DNA from: Oceanobacter kriegii DSM 6294
GTDB lineage: Bacteria > Pseudomonadota > Gammaproteobacteria > Pseudomonadales > Oceanobacteraceae
DNA: 64,000 nucleotides
Reading direction: 5' to 3'
Assembly: GCF_000422845.1 (NCBI RefSeq)
Contig: NZ_AUGV01000003.1
Span: forward strand, 594,373-658,372
Each line of letters starts with the position of its first letter. The stretch's first letter is position 1. The position numbers and the translations under genes were made by a program. Shown here piece after piece: positions 36,364-46,613 of this stretch. The notes under the pieces are model-generated. The model made no database searches. It saw only the letters and a program-made list of their open reading frames with translations, and was not told the DNA's origin.

Positions 36364-36409
36364 GCGTCGGGAGTCGGGTGCGTTTATAGGATGGGCGCTT
36401 GCGCCCATC
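36364..36409. repeat. Composite repeat: heptamers plus GATGGGCGC palindrome
   Basis: Two heptamer units of the GTCGGGN type at 36366-36379 are followed by TATAGGATGGGCGC-TT-GCGCCCATC (palindrome 36390-36409). The same combination, inverted, lies at 63736 onward (palindrome, CCTATT, then heptamers). It sits between the convergent heme oxygenase and tadG genes. Confidence 0.75.
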
Positions 36410-36423
36410 ACATTGACCGCCCA

Positions 36424-37959
36424 TCACTGCACCAGACGCACGTACGAATTGCTGTAGGTCAGGTCCTGATAGATCTCATCGAAGGCGTTTTTCAATTCCG
36501 ACAGATCCGCTGCGGTGGTGATTACGTGCAGGCGTTTGCCGTCACCGGTGCAGGGTTCGAGCCAGTGGTTGGGTACGACGCTGGAGCCACCTTCGGCCTT
36601 GTCGAGGTCGCCGGGTTGATCGACCCGCACCACGGCGTAGAAAACGATGTCGCGTTCCTCGAACTGCTGGCAGATATCAATGTAATCGGCGGCGGTGTCG
36701 ATGTGGTCCCAGGCGTAGCCGTCGAACCATTCCATAAACAGAATCAGCGATTTGTTGTGCACTTCGCCATTGCTGTCACGGGTGTAGTCTTTCGGGGTTT
36801 CCTGACTGCCCCAGCCGTTGTCACCGCGCCATTGTGGCGACAGGGTCGAGCCGCCCCACAAGATGCCGGGCATTGGCCAGATTTCCCAGTCGCCTTTGAT
36901 GCGGCGCACTTGCTCCATCACAGTGTGGTAGTTGGCGGTCAGCGGCAGCACGGGCGTGTTCGGCAAGCCGGGATCGGTGGCGATGGTCTGGCTTCCGGCA
37001 AAGTCGCCGTCACCGATGGTGGACAGGGTGTAGTAGCGTTGCTCGGAACGTGCCGGGCGACCGGTTTCGGCATTGGAGCCGGGCATCCGGGCTAACAGTC
37101 GAAAGGGATCTTGTTGGGGGTTGGGTTCCCAGACCCATCGACGGTTGAGGCTGGTGGTGCCGCGATAGAAGCCCTGACGTTTGGCGCGTCGGTCCGGGTA
37201 GACCGGACTGGTGAGGTCGCCGTAACGCTCGTAAAACCCACGACTGCCAATCCAGTAAAAGTCTTCGTCCTGGGTCAGCGATTCGGTGGTGGCCCATTCG
37301 AGCAGACGGCTTTGGCTGTTTTGGGGTTCGTCGTCGTTGTAAAGGTTGACGCCGTTGCTGAAAGGCACCACTGATACGTAGAGGTTGTCGCGTTCTTCCA
37401 CAACCTCACCGGAGGTGTCGGTGCCGTACAGCTGTTGCAGGAAATATTCGATGGCATCAGCGTGCAAGGTGGCGTCCGAGGTCAGTCCAAAGCTGGATAC
37501 CAGCGTCATCGAAGAGTCCAGTACCAGCGCCACTTCCTGAGTGGTGCTGATCACTTCTGCGGTGGAAGCAACGCGAATATCGTGGCTGCCGAAGCCGCTC
37601 AATTCGGCGTTGGCGGTAAAGTGGGCGCTAACTTCAAAATTGGGGTAGCCATTGCGATCGAGCTGCTCGACTTCAACCTGATCGAGCGTCAGTGCCAGCC
37701 CCTGGTCAAGCCCCAGGTTGGCGCGGATGTATTCTTCGGCAATGATTTCTCTTTGCTCATTGAAAGCCGGGTCCTGCAACAGCCATTCCTTGGCCAGTGC
37801 CAGTGCCGCCGCGTCGGTGGCGCGTTTTAGCTGGCGGCTGTTGGCGTCCATTCGCACGGTGTCCTGAACGTAGGCGGCGGTCAGCAGCAGAGCGGCAATC
37901 ACAAGAATGGCGAACGGCGCAACAGCGCCACGTTGGCCGCGGAGGAAAGGGTTATTCAT
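36424..37959 (-). CDS. tadG: Tad pilus assembly protein TadG-like with vWA domain
   Basis: The 511-residue protein has a TadE/TadG-type N-terminus (RGQRGAVAPFAILVIAALLLTAA, residues 7-29), which anchors it like a pseudopilin. A von Willebrand A-like domain follows, starting at VALVLDSSMT near 163-172. The MIDAS motif reads DSSMT rather than DxSxS, so metal binding may be weakened. TadG proteins are thought to help anchor the Flp pilus to the envelope. It is the last gene of the leftward tad operon and overlaps the preceding tadF-like gene by 8 bp. Confidence 0.85.
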   Translation of the reverse strand: MNNPFLRGQRGAVAPFAILVIAALLLTAAYVQDTVRMDANSRQLKRATDAAALALAKEWLLQDPAFNEQREIIAEEYIRANLGLDQGLALTLDQVEVEQLDRNGYPNFEVSAHFTANAELSGFGSHDIRVASTAEVISTTQEVALVLDSSMTLVSSFGLTSDATLHADAIEYFLQQLYGTDTSGEVVEERDNLYVSVVPFSNGVNLYNDDEPQNSQSRLLEWATTESLTQDEDFYWIGSRGFYERYGDLTSPVYPDRRAKRQGFYRGTTSLNRRWVWEPNPQQDPFRLLARMPGSNAETGRPARSEQRYYTLSTIGDGDFAGSQTIATDPGLPNTPVLPLTANYHTVMEQVRRIKGDWEIWPMPGILWGGSTLSPQWRGDNGWGSQETPKDYTRDSNGEVHNKSLILFMEWFDGYAWDHIDTAADYIDICQQFEERDIVFYAVVRVDQPGDLDKAEGGSSVVPNHWLEPCTGDGKRLHVITTAADLSELKNAFDEIYQDLTYSNSYVRLVQ

Positions 37960-38506
37960 CGGTATCCAGTCCGGCTTCTTTGGCTAGGGCTTCGTCCAGT
38001 TGCAAACCGTCCAGCAATTGGCGGGACATGGCGACGGTTTGCAGCCGGGATTTCATCAACAGGCGACTGGCCAGCCCCAGATGGCGGGCGGGAATGCAGC
38101 CTTGCACCACAATCAGCGGTACTTTGGTGGCGCCTTCGTCGTCTTGCGGCAGCTCGCCGTTGTATTGGCTGGCGCTGATGCGGTCATCACACAAGTGGGT
38201 TTCGTTGCCTCGTTGCAGCCACCACACCACGGTGCGGTCGGATTGCACTTCGGCAAGGTTGAGCTGGTAGTCGGGAAAGTGCTGCATGCTGACATCCAGC
38301 AGTTGTTGCAGGCCGCCTTCGCTGAGGGTTTGCTGGCCCGCCAGTACCGACGACAGGGTGTCTATCGCCTGTTCCATTTGGCCGCGAACCATATTGACGC
38401 GAAACAGGTCCGCCGCCAGAAAGGTCAGGCCAATCAGAATCGGCAGCAACAGCGCGGTTTCGACCAATGAAACCCCACGCTGACGGCGATGGCCGCAGCG
38501 CATCAT
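37952..38506 (-). CDS. tadF: TadF-like minor pseudopilin
   Basis: The 184-residue protein has the TadE/F prepilin-like start RGVSLVETALLLPILIGLTFLA near residues 10-31, with the glutamate at +5 after a presumed glycine cleavage site processed by the TadV/CpaA peptidase. The rest is a periplasmic domain with two cysteines that could pair. TadF works with TadE and TadG in pilus assembly. It overlaps the tadE-like gene by 4 bp (ATGA type), consistent with coupled translation. Confidence 0.82.
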   Translation of the reverse strand: MMRCGHRRQRGVSLVETALLLPILIGLTFLAADLFRVNMVRGQMEQAIDTLSSVLAGQQTLSEGGLQQLLDVSMQHFPDYQLNLAEVQSDRTVVWWLQRGNETHLCDDRISASQYNGELPQDDEGATKVPLIVVQGCIPARHLGLASRLLMKSRLQTVAMSRQLLDGLQLDEALAKEAGLDTDE

Positions 38507-39042
38507 TGCTCCGACTCACTCTGGTAAAGGGTGCCGGTGATCTGGTGAAAGCGATAACCAAACTGGTTCGACATCATCAGCAAGGCGGGCAGTGGCGTAA
38601 TAAAGGGCACTTTGCTTTCGACGCTGACGGCGACGACAAGGGGCATGGTTGAAGCGCCGCTGCTGTCGTCATCGCTGTTGTCGTTGTCTTCATCACCGCC
38701 GTCAGAGCTCATCATGTCGAGGTTTTCGTACACCATCACTTCCGGCGTCAGTTGCACCTTGTTGAGGTAGCCAAAGCCTTCCTGACGCATGTTGCTGATG
38801 ATGGCGTCGCTGAGGTACTGACTGCTGCCGAGGGAAATGCCTTCGGCGTCACGGACGTTTTTCAGCGCCGAGTCCAACGCCAGATTGCCAATGATGATCA
38901 CCAGCATCATGTGGGCGATTTCAAACAACAGCATCAGGCTGACCAGTACCACTGGCATCAGGAAGGCGGTTTCGACACTGCTGACGCCATGCTGACAGCT
39001 GATCCAAAGGCGAAGGTTGCGTGTCTTCATGGGGTTAGCCAT
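38503..39042 (-). CDS. tadE: TadE-like minor pseudopilin
   Basis: The 179-residue protein has the TadE motif HGVSSVETAFLMPVVLVSLM near residues 18-37 followed by more hydrophobic residues. The periplasmic part contains an unusually acidic stretch near 113-128 rich in Asp, Glu and Ser, which might bind calcium. The glycine before VSSVE is the likely cleavage site. It overlaps tadD by 8 bp and tadF by 4 bp. Confidence 0.83.
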   Translation of the reverse strand: MANPMKTRNLRLWISCQHGVSSVETAFLMPVVLVSLMLLFEIAHMMLVIIIGNLALDSALKNVRDAEGISLGSSQYLSDAIISNMRQEGFGYLNKVQLTPEVMVYENLDMMSSDGGDEDNDNSDDDSSGASTMPLVVAVSVESKVPFITPLPALLMMSNQFGYRFHQITGTLYQSESEQ

Positions 39043-39964
39043 TGCTCCGGGTCAGTTGGTGAAGGTTTTTCGACAGGCTCACCAGCAGCAGGCGCAAGTC
39101 TTCGCCGCGGGCGACGGCCTGACGGGTGTTCAGTAGCGAGGTCCACACCGGTTCCAGCTGGTCGCCGGGGAATTGCTGTTGCAGCAGCGCGCGCGCCTGC
39201 TGATCCTGCTGATTGAGGGTCAGTGCCAGTGCCAGATTCAACGTTTGGGTGATGGTTGGCTGGGCGATGGTTTGCAGCAGCTGAATGGCTTGTTGTGGCT
39301 GCTGGTTGGTGAGGTAGTGCAGCGCCAGATTGTTCTGCGCCACCGGGTTGTCTGGCTCAATGGCCAGAATCCGTTGCAGCAGGGCTTCGGCTTGCTGCGG
39401 TCGGCCCAACAGATTGTTGGCAATTGCCAGTCCGTTCATGGCGGCAATGGCGGTGGGTTGTTGTTTCAGGGCGCATTCGAAATACCGTTTGGCGGAGCCC
39501 GCCTGGTGCAGGCTGAGGCTGGCGCGGCCCATGCCCTGACAGGCAGCGTAGGCCTGGGTTGCTGACAGGGCATCAAAGCCGCCGAGCCGTTCAACCGCCA
39601 TTTTAAACAACGACAGGGCGCTGTCGGCACTGCGGGCTTCGGCTGCAACAGTGGCGTATTCGAGGGTTTCGGTGGCATTCAGGAGGCCATCGAGTTCGGC
39701 CTTGGCGTACACCTGGGTCGCAGCTTCGTAATAGCCGGAATCGCGCAGTGAACGGGCTAGTGCCAGTGCTTCAGCTGCCTGCTCACTGCGCTCGCCTTTT
39801 GTGCTGCTGGCTGTTTTGGTGGCTGTTCTTGTAGTAGCAGCAGCGCTCTTGGTCTGACCGGAGTAGCTATTATCAGTCACGCTCAATGGCTGGTTGGCGG
39901 TACTGGCGCAACCGCCCAGACAGGCCATGGTGGCCAGCAGAATCAGGGGTTTTGAATACAACAT
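39035..39964 (-). CDS. tadD: TadD-like TPR lipoprotein
   Basis: The 309-residue protein has a lipoprotein signal with lipobox LGGC (Cys near 19) and tetratricopeptide-type repeats, for example AEALALARSLRDSGYYEAATQVYAKAEL and NPVAQNNLALHYLTNQQPQQAIQLLQ. TadD is an outer-membrane lipoprotein thought to help the secretin or assembly machinery. It lies between tadC and tadE in the usual order. Confidence 0.88.
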   Translation of the reverse strand: MLYSKPLILLATMACLGGCASTANQPLSVTDNSYSGQTKSAAATTRTATKTASSTKGERSEQAAEALALARSLRDSGYYEAATQVYAKAELDGLLNATETLEYATVAAEARSADSALSLFKMAVERLGGFDALSATQAYAACQGMGRASLSLHQAGSAKRYFECALKQQPTAIAAMNGLAIANNLLGRPQQAEALLQRILAIEPDNPVAQNNLALHYLTNQQPQQAIQLLQTIAQPTITQTLNLALALTLNQQDQQARALLQQQFPGDQLEPVWTSLLNTRQAVARGEDLRLLLVSLSKNLHQLTRSNG

Positions 39965-39976
39965 GCTCTTGCTCCT

Positions 39977-40909
39977 TCAGGCGGCCAACATACGAATCAG
40001 TCGTACCAGCGCCGGTGCGCCCATCACCACCACGATGGGTGGCAAAATCAGTGTCATCAGCGGCACGCTCATTTGTGCCGGTAACTTGCCCGCTTTTTCT
40101 TCCAGCCCCAGCATCAGGGTTTTACGGCTGTCGTCCGAAATGGTTCGCAAGGCTTGCGACAGCGGCGTGCCGTAGGCTTCGGCCTGAATCAGGGTCGACA
40201 CCATGCTTTCTATTTCCTTGACGCGGGTGCGCTGGGCCAGTTGTTGCAGCGCCTTGCTGCGGTCGTTGGCGATGTTCAGTTCGGCGAGGGTCAGGTTCAG
40301 CTCCTGCGCCAGTTCCGGTGCGGCAATGCGCAGCTCGCGGGCGACCACCGCCAGAATCCGTCCGAGCGGCAAACCGGCCTCGGCGCAAATCACCATCAGG
40401 TCGAGGGCATCCGGCACCGCTCGCGCCAGCCGCTCACCACGCTGGGCGGCGCGCCATTTCAAATAGGCTTCGGGGCTGGTGGAACCGGCAAAGTAGCCGA
40501 GTGCTGCAAAGGCGAATCCGGCCAGTGAAAACAGTTGTTGGGGGCCCATTAACAGCAAGGCCAGAGCCACAGCGCCCAGCAAACCACCGAGGGTTTTGAC
40601 GCACATAAACAAGCCGCAGGCTTGCGGCCGATGAAAACCGGCCATGTGCAACAGGTTGCGCAGCTTGGCGCGTTCGGTATCGCTGCCCGCCAGTGCATGA
40701 CCCAGTTGCGCCAGCGTTTGCAGCCAGGCGGCTAATGGCGCATTGGCGGTTTGACCGGACTGCTCGTGATCGCTGGATTCCACACTGTCGTTGTCTGTTG
40801 CCAGTCGGCGCAGCAGCGGATTACGCGGGCCGGCCAGTTGCCAGCGCAGCAGTAACAAGCCTATTCCCAGCAGGATCAGGCCTGCGCCGAAGGTCCATTG
40901 GTTGTTCAT
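39977..40909 (-). CDS. tadC: Tad inner-membrane platform protein TadC
   Basis: The 310-residue type II secretion F-domain protein has a membrane segment at the N-terminus, two around 105-145, and a C-terminal one (MSVPLMTLILPPIVVVMGAPALV). The cytosolic part contains DLMVICAEAGLPLGRIL and AEAYGTPLSQALR, typical GspF-type repeats. With TadB it forms the platform on which the TadA ATPase acts. It overlaps tadB by one base. Confidence 0.92.
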   Translation of the reverse strand: MNNQWTFGAGLILLGIGLLLLRWQLAGPRNPLLRRLATDNDSVESSDHEQSGQTANAPLAAWLQTLAQLGHALAGSDTERAKLRNLLHMAGFHRPQACGLFMCVKTLGGLLGAVALALLLMGPQQLFSLAGFAFAALGYFAGSTSPEAYLKWRAAQRGERLARAVPDALDLMVICAEAGLPLGRILAVVARELRIAAPELAQELNLTLAELNIANDRSKALQQLAQRTRVKEIESMVSTLIQAEAYGTPLSQALRTISDDSRKTLMLGLEEKAGKLPAQMSVPLMTLILPPIVVVMGAPALVRLIRMLAA

Positions 40910-41859
40910 CAGCGCACCCTCCGAACCATGGCAAATGTGATGCTCAGTCCCAGCAAGACGCTGGCGGTGGTGTAGGCCAGTACGCCGTTGCCCACTGGGT
41001 CGTCGAGCAGGAAGCGGAAATCTTCCGGCGAATTGAGGTACATGTAGCCCAGAATGCAGGGCACCAGCGCCGCAACGATTTTTGCCGAAGCACGGGCTTC
41101 CGAGGTTTTCGACTGGATTTTCAGTTGCAGCTCAATACGGCCACGAAGGGTTTCGGTGAGCCGTTCGAGGGTGTTGGTCAGGCTGCCGCCGGCTTCCTGG
41201 TTGATGATCAGAATCACTACAAAAAAGCGGTATTCCGGCAGGGGAATGCGCTGGGTTGATTCATGCATCACCCGTTTCAAAGGCACTCCCAGTTGCAGCC
41301 ATTGGTCGATCAGATGAAATTCCGCGGCCAATGGCCCATTGAGGTGTTTGTGCACCAGAGCAAACACATTACTGACCGGCACACCGGCCCGGCAGGTACG
41401 GGTGATGGCGTCGATGGCTTCCGGCAATGCCTGTTGCAGCTCCTTGTAGTAGCGGTTCATGCCTTGCAGATACAGCACGGTGAACAACGCGGCGGAGGTC
41501 AGCAGGGCAACCAGCAGGGTCATAACCAGCGGGTGCTGCGACAGCTTGCCTACCATCAGTCCGACGATCAGGCCCGTGGCGGCAATCAGGCCGTTTTTAA
41601 GACCAACCAACGGCCACTCCAGCCGTTGCAGGTTCCATTGCAGCTGTTGCAAGGACGGCCAGCGCTGCAACCAGCGCGGGCTACGGGTCAGGGCCGACAG
41701 TTGTGGATCGTCGTTGGCGCTGGCAGGCAGCAACTGCTGCAACCGTTCGAGGTCGCGCTGATGATGATTGCGGCTGTGGTACAGGCTGCGCAGCAAGTAC
41801 GCCAGCAGCAGTACCAGAACAAAGACCATCAGGGCCAGCAAATCGGACAAGGCTTGCAT
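40909..41859 (-). CDS. tadB: Tad inner-membrane platform protein TadB
   Basis: The 316-residue GspF-type protein has an N-terminal membrane helix (LLALMVFVLVLLLAYLL), two central ones around 90-130, and GspF signatures AIDAITRTCRAGVPVSNVF and INQEAGGSLTNTLERLTETLR, with a last helix near the C-terminus. It is the paralogous partner of TadC. It sits 3 bp after the tadA stop. Confidence 0.93.
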   Translation of the reverse strand: MQALSDLLALMVFVLVLLLAYLLRSLYHSRNHHQRDLERLQQLLPASANDDPQLSALTRSPRWLQRWPSLQQLQWNLQRLEWPLVGLKNGLIAATGLIVGLMVGKLSQHPLVMTLLVALLTSAALFTVLYLQGMNRYYKELQQALPEAIDAITRTCRAGVPVSNVFALVHKHLNGPLAAEFHLIDQWLQLGVPLKRVMHESTQRIPLPEYRFFVVILIINQEAGGSLTNTLERLTETLRGRIELQLKIQSKTSEARASAKIVAALVPCILGYMYLNSPEDFRFLLDDPVGNGVLAYTTASVLLGLSITFAMVRRVR

Positions 41860-41862
41860 GGT

Positions 41863-43275
<1,413 letters not shown>

Positions 43276-43277
43276 GA

Positions 43278-44486
43278 TCAGGCCTCCGCCAGTTGCCGAC
43301 GAGGGCTGCGTTTGAACTTGCCCAGCAAGGACTTCAGGCCGCGGTTGCTGCCGTTGCCGCTTTGCTGTTGGCCGCTGATCTGGCCAGCCAGTTGGTCCAG
43401 CACCGGATTCAGTTGCGGGCATTTGCCCAGAGGGCCTTGCAGCAGGTTGTTGGCCAGCGTGTTGCCGACATCCGGCAGTTCAAAATCGACCTCGCGGCCA
43501 ATAAATTCCGCAAAAGCCGAACGGCTGACCACACCCTTGCCATGGGCCGGGCTGGCCACCACAAACAGCTGTTGGCCGTCGGATTCATCGCCAATCTGGT
43601 CCAGCAGTAAGCGCGTCTGACGAGCGGCGTTGACCGAGTATTCCGTTACCAGAATGCGTACCTGGGCGGCGCGCAAGACGTCCATCGAAGCGGCCGGGCG
43701 AGCGGCAGGAATGTCCCACAGCACCAGATTGGCCAGCTGGCACAGTGCGCTGCCAAATTGGAACACCTGTTCGGTGGTGACGTCCGGAATCTCTTCCTGG
43801 CCCTGCGAGATCAGGCTCAAGCGCTCACTGATCTGGCCTAACGAGCGTTGCAGCAAACGCTGGTCGATGTTTGGGGTCGCCATCACGCTGCCAAGACTGG
43901 CGCTGCTGCTATCACCCAGATACAGCAGTTGGTCGCTTTTCTGTTGGTCGTAATCCACCAGTGCGGTCGGAATCCGGCAGTCGTCCGCCAGCGTTTGTGC
44001 CAGCGCCGCCGCCAGCGTGCTGGTACCAACACCACCGACAGCACCGGTGATGGCAATGGTACGACCGCTGTGGCCGTTGTATTGCCAGGTCTGGCCGGTA
44101 CGAGCCAGATTGATGGCGGTGGCCAGCAGGTCGAGCGGCAGCGGCAGGGCCAGATAGTCGATCACGCCCAGTCGTTGCAGGCTGCGGTACAGGTTAATGT
44201 CGGGCTGGTGGCCAACGGCAATCACCCGACAAGCGGGGTCGCAGTGGCTCAACAACAGACGCATGCCGTCAATCGGATTGCTGTAGCCGTCGAGGTCGAC
44301 CAGCAGTACGTCAGCCTGTTGCTGACGACACCACTGAATGGCCGTTTGCAGGCCACCGTTGTTGATGCTGGCATCGGCCTGCAACAGTCGTCCCAGTTGT
44401 GACTGGATATGTTCCCGGTTGGCGGCGCTGACAAAGGCCTGCAACGTCGGGGCAGCGTCCGCTGCTGTGCCATTGGATGTGCTCAT
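43278..44486 (-). CDS. tadZ: TadZ/CpaE pilus localisation protein
   Basis: The 402-residue protein has an N-terminal receiver-like domain (about 10-125, with VLLVDLDGY) and a MinD/ParA-like domain whose P-loop reads GAVGGVGTSTLAAALAQ. The signature lysine of KGGVGK is missing, as in many TadZ proteins. TadZ places the pilus machine at the pole. It lies directly between cpaD-like and tadA genes. Confidence 0.9.
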   Translation of the reverse strand: MSTSNGTAADAAPTLQAFVSAANREHIQSQLGRLLQADASINNGGLQTAIQWCRQQQADVLLVDLDGYSNPIDGMRLLLSHCDPACRVIAVGHQPDINLYRSLQRLGVIDYLALPLPLDLLATAINLARTGQTWQYNGHSGRTIAITGAVGGVGTSTLAAALAQTLADDCRIPTALVDYDQQKSDQLLYLGDSSSASLGSVMATPNIDQRLLQRSLGQISERLSLISQGQEEIPDVTTEQVFQFGSALCQLANLVLWDIPAARPAASMDVLRAAQVRILVTEYSVNAARQTRLLLDQIGDESDGQQLFVVASPAHGKGVVSRSAFAEFIGREVDFELPDVGNTLANNLLQGPLGKCPQLNPVLDQLAGQISGQQQSGNGSNRGLKSLLGKFKRSPRRQLAEA

Positions 44487-44497
44487 GCAAACCTCCG

Positions 44498-45157
44498 TCA
44501 GTTGTCGTTGGAAAAGTCGATGTCCAGCAATTCCGTGGTGTCGTTTTCGCGATAGCGAGTGATGGCCTCGCGGGCGTGGGCGCCGTCAGCCGGTGCCAGT
44601 ACCTGTGGGCGGGCCAGATCGGTCGGGTCGCTGACCATGCGGGCAATGTTGGCGCGATTGGCGCAGCCCAGATTGTTGAAGGCGGCGTAAGGGTTCACGG
44701 TCCACCGTTCGCTGTCGTTACGGCAGTCGGGAATATCGACCACCAGAGCGCGGGAAATCAGCTGTACTTGCCCTTCACCGAGGCCATCGTCGGCCGGTTG
44801 CAGCACTTGCAGTTGGCTTGTCAGCGCACCGCTGTGGGCCAGTTGCTCGGCAATTTTGTGGGCGTTCGGCAGTTCGGCGTCAGTACCGGGAATGATCAGC
44901 AGATGCTGGTTGCGCAGCGCCCCTTGCTGGTTCAGCAATTGGTTGGCGGCGGCGCTGGAATCGGCGCTGATGTGGCCATGCTGGTCGATGCTCAGATCGA
45001 CCGAACGGACCGATGGCTTGACGTCGTAGGCTTCCGGCTTGGGGCCATTGGCGAGGCGGCTTTCGCGCATGTTGTGCAGTTGCTGGCTGCACCCCGTGAT
45101 GGTCAGCAGGGTCAGGCTGGCGAGCAGCAGGGCAGGCGTTTTTGGATTCATGTGCAT
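44498..45157 (-). CDS. CpaD-family pilus lipoprotein
   Basis: The 219-residue protein has a lipoprotein signal (LLASLTLLTITGC, Cys near 23) and the CpaD C-terminal signature NLGCANRANIARMVSDPTDLARP near 160-182. CpaD/RcpB proteins sit in the outer membrane and assist the secretin. It lies between the secretin gene and tadZ as expected. The start ATGs at 45157 and 45151 are both possible. Confidence 0.88.
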   Translation of the reverse strand: MHMNPKTPALLLASLTLLTITGCSQQLHNMRESRLANGPKPEAYDVKPSVRSVDLSIDQHGHISADSSAAANQLLNQQGALRNQHLLIIPGTDAELPNAHKIAEQLAHSGALTSQLQVLQPADDGLGEGQVQLISRALVVDIPDCRNDSERWTVNPYAAFNNLGCANRANIARMVSDPTDLARPQVLAPADGAHAREAITRYRENDTTELLDIDFSNDN

Positions 45158-45163
45158 GCTCCT

Positions 45164-46594
45164 TCAGAACAGAAAGCCGGGGGCGGCGGCAACCGGGGTG
45201 CGGCTGCCAATGGTGCCGCTGTGTTGGCTGGGAACCTGCAGCTGACCGGCGGCAACCGGGTCAACCACGTAGGCGGTGGCAATGATCACCAGTTCGGTTT
45301 CTTCCTGGCTCTGGGTTTCGCTGTCGAACAGGGTGCCGAGCAGCGGGATGTCGCTGAGGCCTGGCACGCCGTCAATTTGCTCGGAGGTGGTGCTGCGCAT
45401 CATGCCGGCGAGGGCAAAGCTCTGGCCGCTGGCCATTTCGACGGTGGTTTCGGCCCGGCGCACCTTGAAGGCCGGGATCACGGAACCGGAGCTGAGCGTT
45501 ACCGAGCCTTCTTCCGACAGATCGCTGACTTCCGGTGCTACATGCAGGCTGATGCGGTTGCCTTCCAGCAGGGTTGGGGTCATGCGCAGGATCACACCGT
45601 AGGATTTGAAGTCGATGGTGACGTTGTTGGCGGTGATCACCACCACCGGCACTTCGCCGCCTGCGGCAAACGCCGCGGTTTCACCGGACATGGCGGTGAG
45701 GTTCGGCTCGGCCAGTACCGATGCCATGCCGTTGCTGGTCAGCGCCTTGATAAACGCGGTGGTGTTGCCATCGGTAAAACCGAACACGTTGGCGGTGCGG
45801 CTCAACTGGCCTGCCGGGGTGCTGTTGATGGCATTGGTGGCGTCGAACAGGGTCGACAGGTTGCCGGTTGCCAGACGGAACTGGCCGCCGCTGAAGACGC
45901 TGTCCCAGTTCATGCCCAGCTCATGGGACAAGCTGCGGGTCACTTCGACCACTCGCACGCGAATGTTGATTTGGGCCGAGCGACGTACTTGCAGCTGGTT
46001 AACGATCTGGTCTTCTTCGCTGTTACCGCCGCCACCACCTTGCTGGCCGCCCTGACCACCGCCGCTGGCGGGCGCTTTCAGTGCACTGGCGATGCGGTCG
46101 ATGACGTTGCTGACTTCCACCGGGCTGTCGACCAGACCACGTACCACAACGCCGGTGCCGGCCAGACTTTCCAGTTCGATGTTGGCATCCGGGTATTCAA
46201 CGTTGAGCTTGGCCGCCAGGGCGTCGAGGTCGTTTTTCACCAGCAGGCGCGCCGCCAGTACCACATTGTCGTCCTTGTCCATGGCGTAGAGGCTGGTGCT
46301 GCCGGTGGTTTTACCAAACACAAACAGGTTGCGTGCGGACGGCGTCTGGTAGCTGGCCACGTCCGGGTCAGCCACCAGAATCGAAGCGATATGGTCGGGC
46401 AGGGTCAGCATACGGCCCTGGTTCACCACCAGTTCGATGGTGCGGGTTTCCTTGATTTCGGTAACGCCGCTGGTGTCTTCGCCAGCGCTGGTTGAAAGCG
46501 GCGTGGCATGGGTTGCGGGGCTGGCCACAGCGGTCAGCAACAGGGCGCAGCAGCCCAGTAGCCGCAGACTCAGGGAGTGCAGATCAGTGTTCAT
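45164..46594 (-). CDS. Tad outer-membrane secretin (CpaC/RcpA)
   Basis: The protein (about 476 residues) has a signal peptide (LRLLGCCALLLTAVASPATHA), an N-terminal pilus-secretin domain (ELVVNQGRMLTLPDHIASILVADPDVASY), a BON-like region, and a secretin core with VPVVVITANNVTIDFKSYGV and the late VPGLSDIPLLGTLF signature. It forms the pore through which the Flp pilus leaves the cell. A Gly/Gln linker of about 15 residues lies near 190. ATG 46594 starts the signal peptide; the longer frame to 46651 is rejected. Confidence 0.93.
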   Translation of the reverse strand: MNTDLHSLSLRLLGCCALLLTAVASPATHATPLSTSAGEDTSGVTEIKETRTIELVVNQGRMLTLPDHIASILVADPDVASYQTPSARNLFVFGKTTGSTSLYAMDKDDNVVLAARLLVKNDLDALAAKLNVEYPDANIELESLAGTGVVVRGLVDSPVEVSNVIDRIASALKAPASGGGQGGQQGGGGGNSEEDQIVNQLQVRRSAQINIRVRVVEVTRSLSHELGMNWDSVFSGGQFRLATGNLSTLFDATNAINSTPAGQLSRTANVFGFTDGNTTAFIKALTSNGMASVLAEPNLTAMSGETAAFAAGGEVPVVVITANNVTIDFKSYGVILRMTPTLLEGNRISLHVAPEVSDLSEEGSVTLSSGSVIPAFKVRRAETTVEMASGQSFALAGMMRSTTSEQIDGVPGLSDIPLLGTLFDSETQSQEETELVIIATAYVVDPVAAGQLQVPSQHSGTIGSRTPVAAAPGFLF

Positions 46595-46613
46595 TAAGGT
46601 GATTCCGTTTCCG

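Noticed and set aside
44477..46495. A 672-codon plus-strand ORF over cpaD and secretin genes
   Set aside because: Antisense to two genes with clear Tad family motifs; no domain of its own.
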